From Geothrix sp. PMB-07 (GTDB taxonomy: Bacteria; Acidobacteriota; Holophagae; Holophagales; Holophagaceae), in NCBI RefSeq assembly GCF_030758935.1, contig NZ_CP132333.1:3658992-3722991 (forward strand): 64,000 bases of DNA, in the 5' to 3' direction. Both the position numbers and the translations under genes were made by a program. The notes beneath the pieces were generated by a model. It did not search any database and was not told where the DNA came from. It worked only from the letters and a program-made list of their open reading frames with translations. Of this stretch, positions 63,017 through 64,000 are shown piece by piece (the first letter of the stretch is position 1; each line of letters starts with the position of its first letter).

Positions 63017-63805
63017 ATGGCCATGCTTCCCCGAACCCGCCCCAAACGCCCCTGGATGCCCTGGGCGCGAGCAGGCATCACCCTCGCGGTGATCGGCGCC
63101 GCGGGCTGGGGCCTCATGGAGCTGGGAACCCGCTACCTGGGCCTGCAGAAACTGGTCATTGAACAGGTGAACGTGAGCGGCTGCCGGGGTGAACGGCAGG
63201 CCGAGATCCAGAAGCTGGCCGAACAACTGGTCCTGGGCAAGCCCCTGTTCTGGGTGGATGCCGAGGAGCTTCGCGCGCGCATCGAAGCCAAGCGCTGGGT
63301 GCGGGGCCTCCAGATTCGCAAGGACCCACCAGACCGTCTGAGCCTCGCCATCGAGGAGCGACGGCCCGTGCTCTGGCTGGTGCGCAGCAACGGCGTGTTC
63401 CTGGTGTCCGACGACGGCGTGCTGCTGGATCGCGTCAATCCTGCCAACTTAAACCCCATTCCCGTGGTGGTGGATCCCTCCAGCCAGACAGATCAGGGAT
63501 TGGCCCGGTTAGTTAGTGCTGCGCGCATACTCCGGGAAAAACAGCAGGGCTTTTACGAACGCATTACAGAGCTTCGAGACAGCCCAAAGGGGCCTGTGGC
63601 CTACATCGAAGGGCTTAGCGCGCCTATTTTTCTTTCTCGCCAAGATGTGACGAAAAACGTTCCTAATTTTCAAGGACTCTTCGTGGATCGCCTCTCCCAG
63701 CGGCCGGATCTGGCCCGGCTCCGCTACGTGGACCTGCGTTGGGATGACGAAGTCGCCGTGGGCGAACCTGAGGACGCCCCCGCCCCGGCAAAGCCGCCAC
63801 GCTGA
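63017..63805 (+). CDS. ftsQ: cell division protein FtsQ
   Basis: A 262-aa bitopic protein: short cytoplasmic basic N-terminus, TM (about 19-40), POTRA domain (about 46-115: VIEQVNVSGCRG...LFWVDAEELRARIEAKRWVRGLQI), then a beta-domain. It links early and late divisome proteins. ATG 63017 is chosen; the longer in-frame start at 62966 lies over the sigma-factor start. The stretch 63440-63690 uses AT-rich codons (TTA, ATA, AGT, CAA) unlike the rest of the gene and its neighbours. Confidence 0.9.
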   Translation: MAMLPRTRPKRPWMPWARAGITLAVIGAAGWGLMELGTRYLGLQKLVIEQVNVSGCRGERQAEIQKLAEQLVLGKPLFWVDAEELRARIEAKRWVRGLQIRKDPPDRLSLAIEERRPVLWLVRSNGVFLVSDDGVLLDRVNPANLNPIPVVVDPSSQTDQGLARLVSAARILREKQQGFYERITELRDSPKGPVAYIEGLSAPIFLSRQDVTKNVPNFQGLFVDRLSQRPDLARLRYVDLRWDDEVAVGEPEDAPAPAKPPR

Positions 63806-63850
63806 ACTGCGCCAGAACAAATCGCGGTTTTCCCCGCCGGGAATTCTCGA

Positions 63851-63874
63851 TTTCCCGGGGGAAACTGGTATAAA
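63851..63874 (+). promoter_or_regulatory. candidate ftsA promoter with overlapping palindrome
   Basis: An extended -10 (TGg-TATAAA, -10 at 63869-63874) lies 25 bases before the ftsA start. A 14-bp palindrome TTTCCC-GG-GGGAAA (63851-63864) covers the spacer region, a plausible regulator site. No convincing -35 is seen. Confidence 0.4.
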
Positions 63875-63898
63875 CCTAGAGCAAGGAAAAGGACTTTC

Positions 63899-64000
63899 AT
63901 GCAGCAGCGCGCCGTACTTCTGGGACTCGACCTTGGGGCAAGCAAGGTGGTGGCGGTGGTGGCCGTCCAGGAGGAAGACGGGACCCTCAATGTGACCGGC
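63899..64000 (+). CDS. ftsA: cell division protein FtsA, N-terminal fragment (cut by window edge)
   Basis: 34 codons from ATG 63899 (AAGGA upstream). The start MQQRAVLLGLDLGASKVVAVV is the actin-like phosphate-1 motif of FtsA. It follows ftsQ as in dcw clusters; ftsZ is expected next. FtsA tethers FtsZ to the membrane. Confidence 0.85.
   Translation, partial: MQQRAVLLGLDLGASKVVAVVAVQEEDGTLNVTG

Overview
The window is a GC-rich chromosomal stretch (third codon positions almost all G or C) with densely packed genes and many 4-bp ATGA stop/start overlaps. The gene content fits a Gram-negative, aerobic or facultative heterotroph: M13 and M16 metallopeptidases, an RND efflux pump, LolCD, an IorAB-type molybdenum hydroxylase with a Tat signal, a GH9-GH18 glycoside hydrolase, many hybrid histidine kinases, and murB/ftsQ/ftsA. 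My best guess is an acidobacterium of the Holophagae (Geothrix/Holophaga-like). That is inferred from the style of the genes, since no rRNA is present to confirm it. I saw no tRNA, rRNA, CRISPR array or prophage.

Layout. 1-4.97 kb: two SDR oxidoreductases, a DUF4126 membrane protein, an M13 peptidase and an isochorismatase-like hydrolase. 4.97-13.0 kb: a hybrid histidine kinase divergent from a uracil-DNA-glycosylase-like protein, a two-unit M16 peptidase with a clear terminator, and an RluA-type pseudouridine synthase whose C-terminus is an arginine-rich tail of near-identical 132-bp repeats. 13.1-15.2 kb: two tandem paralogous small secreted proteins of unknown function, a pterin-carbinolamine dehydratase and a FabG-like reductase. 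15.2-19.7 kb: a four-gene signalling operon joined by ATGA overlaps (YfiR-like, CHASE8-like hybrid kinase, receiver, receiver-kinase). 20.0-21.0 kb: an intact IS481-family insertion sequence inserted exactly at the stop codon of folD. 22.1-27.3 kb: promoter, leader hairpin and the rimP-nusA-infB translation/transcription operon. 27.5-29.6 kb: hpd (4-hydroxyphenylpyruvate dioxygenase), followed by an interrupted partial duplication of its own 3' end and a convergent XRE regulator.

29.7-43.4 kb: a lipocalin-like secreted protein, a GspG-like pseudopilin, a DUF4149 membrane protein, an RND pump operon with its MarR regulator, hflX, a PilZ-receiver protein, lolCD, and an ECF sigma/zinc anti-sigma/DUF4097 operon ending in a large REP-like hairpin. 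43.5-47.6 kb: a GH9-GH18 fusion enzyme preceded in the same operon by an HGSNAT-like acyltransferase, which suggests chitin/glucosamine processing. 47.67-47.83 kb: a 162-bp MITE-like palindrome with a 5-bp target duplication. 47.8-53.2 kb: a second ATGA-coupled kinase/receiver/hybrid-kinase operon. 53.5-56.2 kb: iorAB-like oxidoreductase. 56.2-59.6 kb: esterase, ruvX, O6-alkylguanine alkyltransferase, NAD(P)-binding protein and MBL hydrolase. 59.6-60.2 kb: a TetR regulator with two matching 25-bp operators in the divergent intergenic region. 60.3-64.0 kb: a dcw-type cell-division cluster (murB, ftsQ, start of ftsA) split by an inverted ECF42-sigma/DGPF module.

The features that most merit a second look are the kinase operon headed by YfiR, the GH9-GH18/acetyltransferase pair, the IS481 insertion sharing stop codons with folD, the hpd tail duplication, the MITE, the RluA repeat tail and the paired TetR operators.
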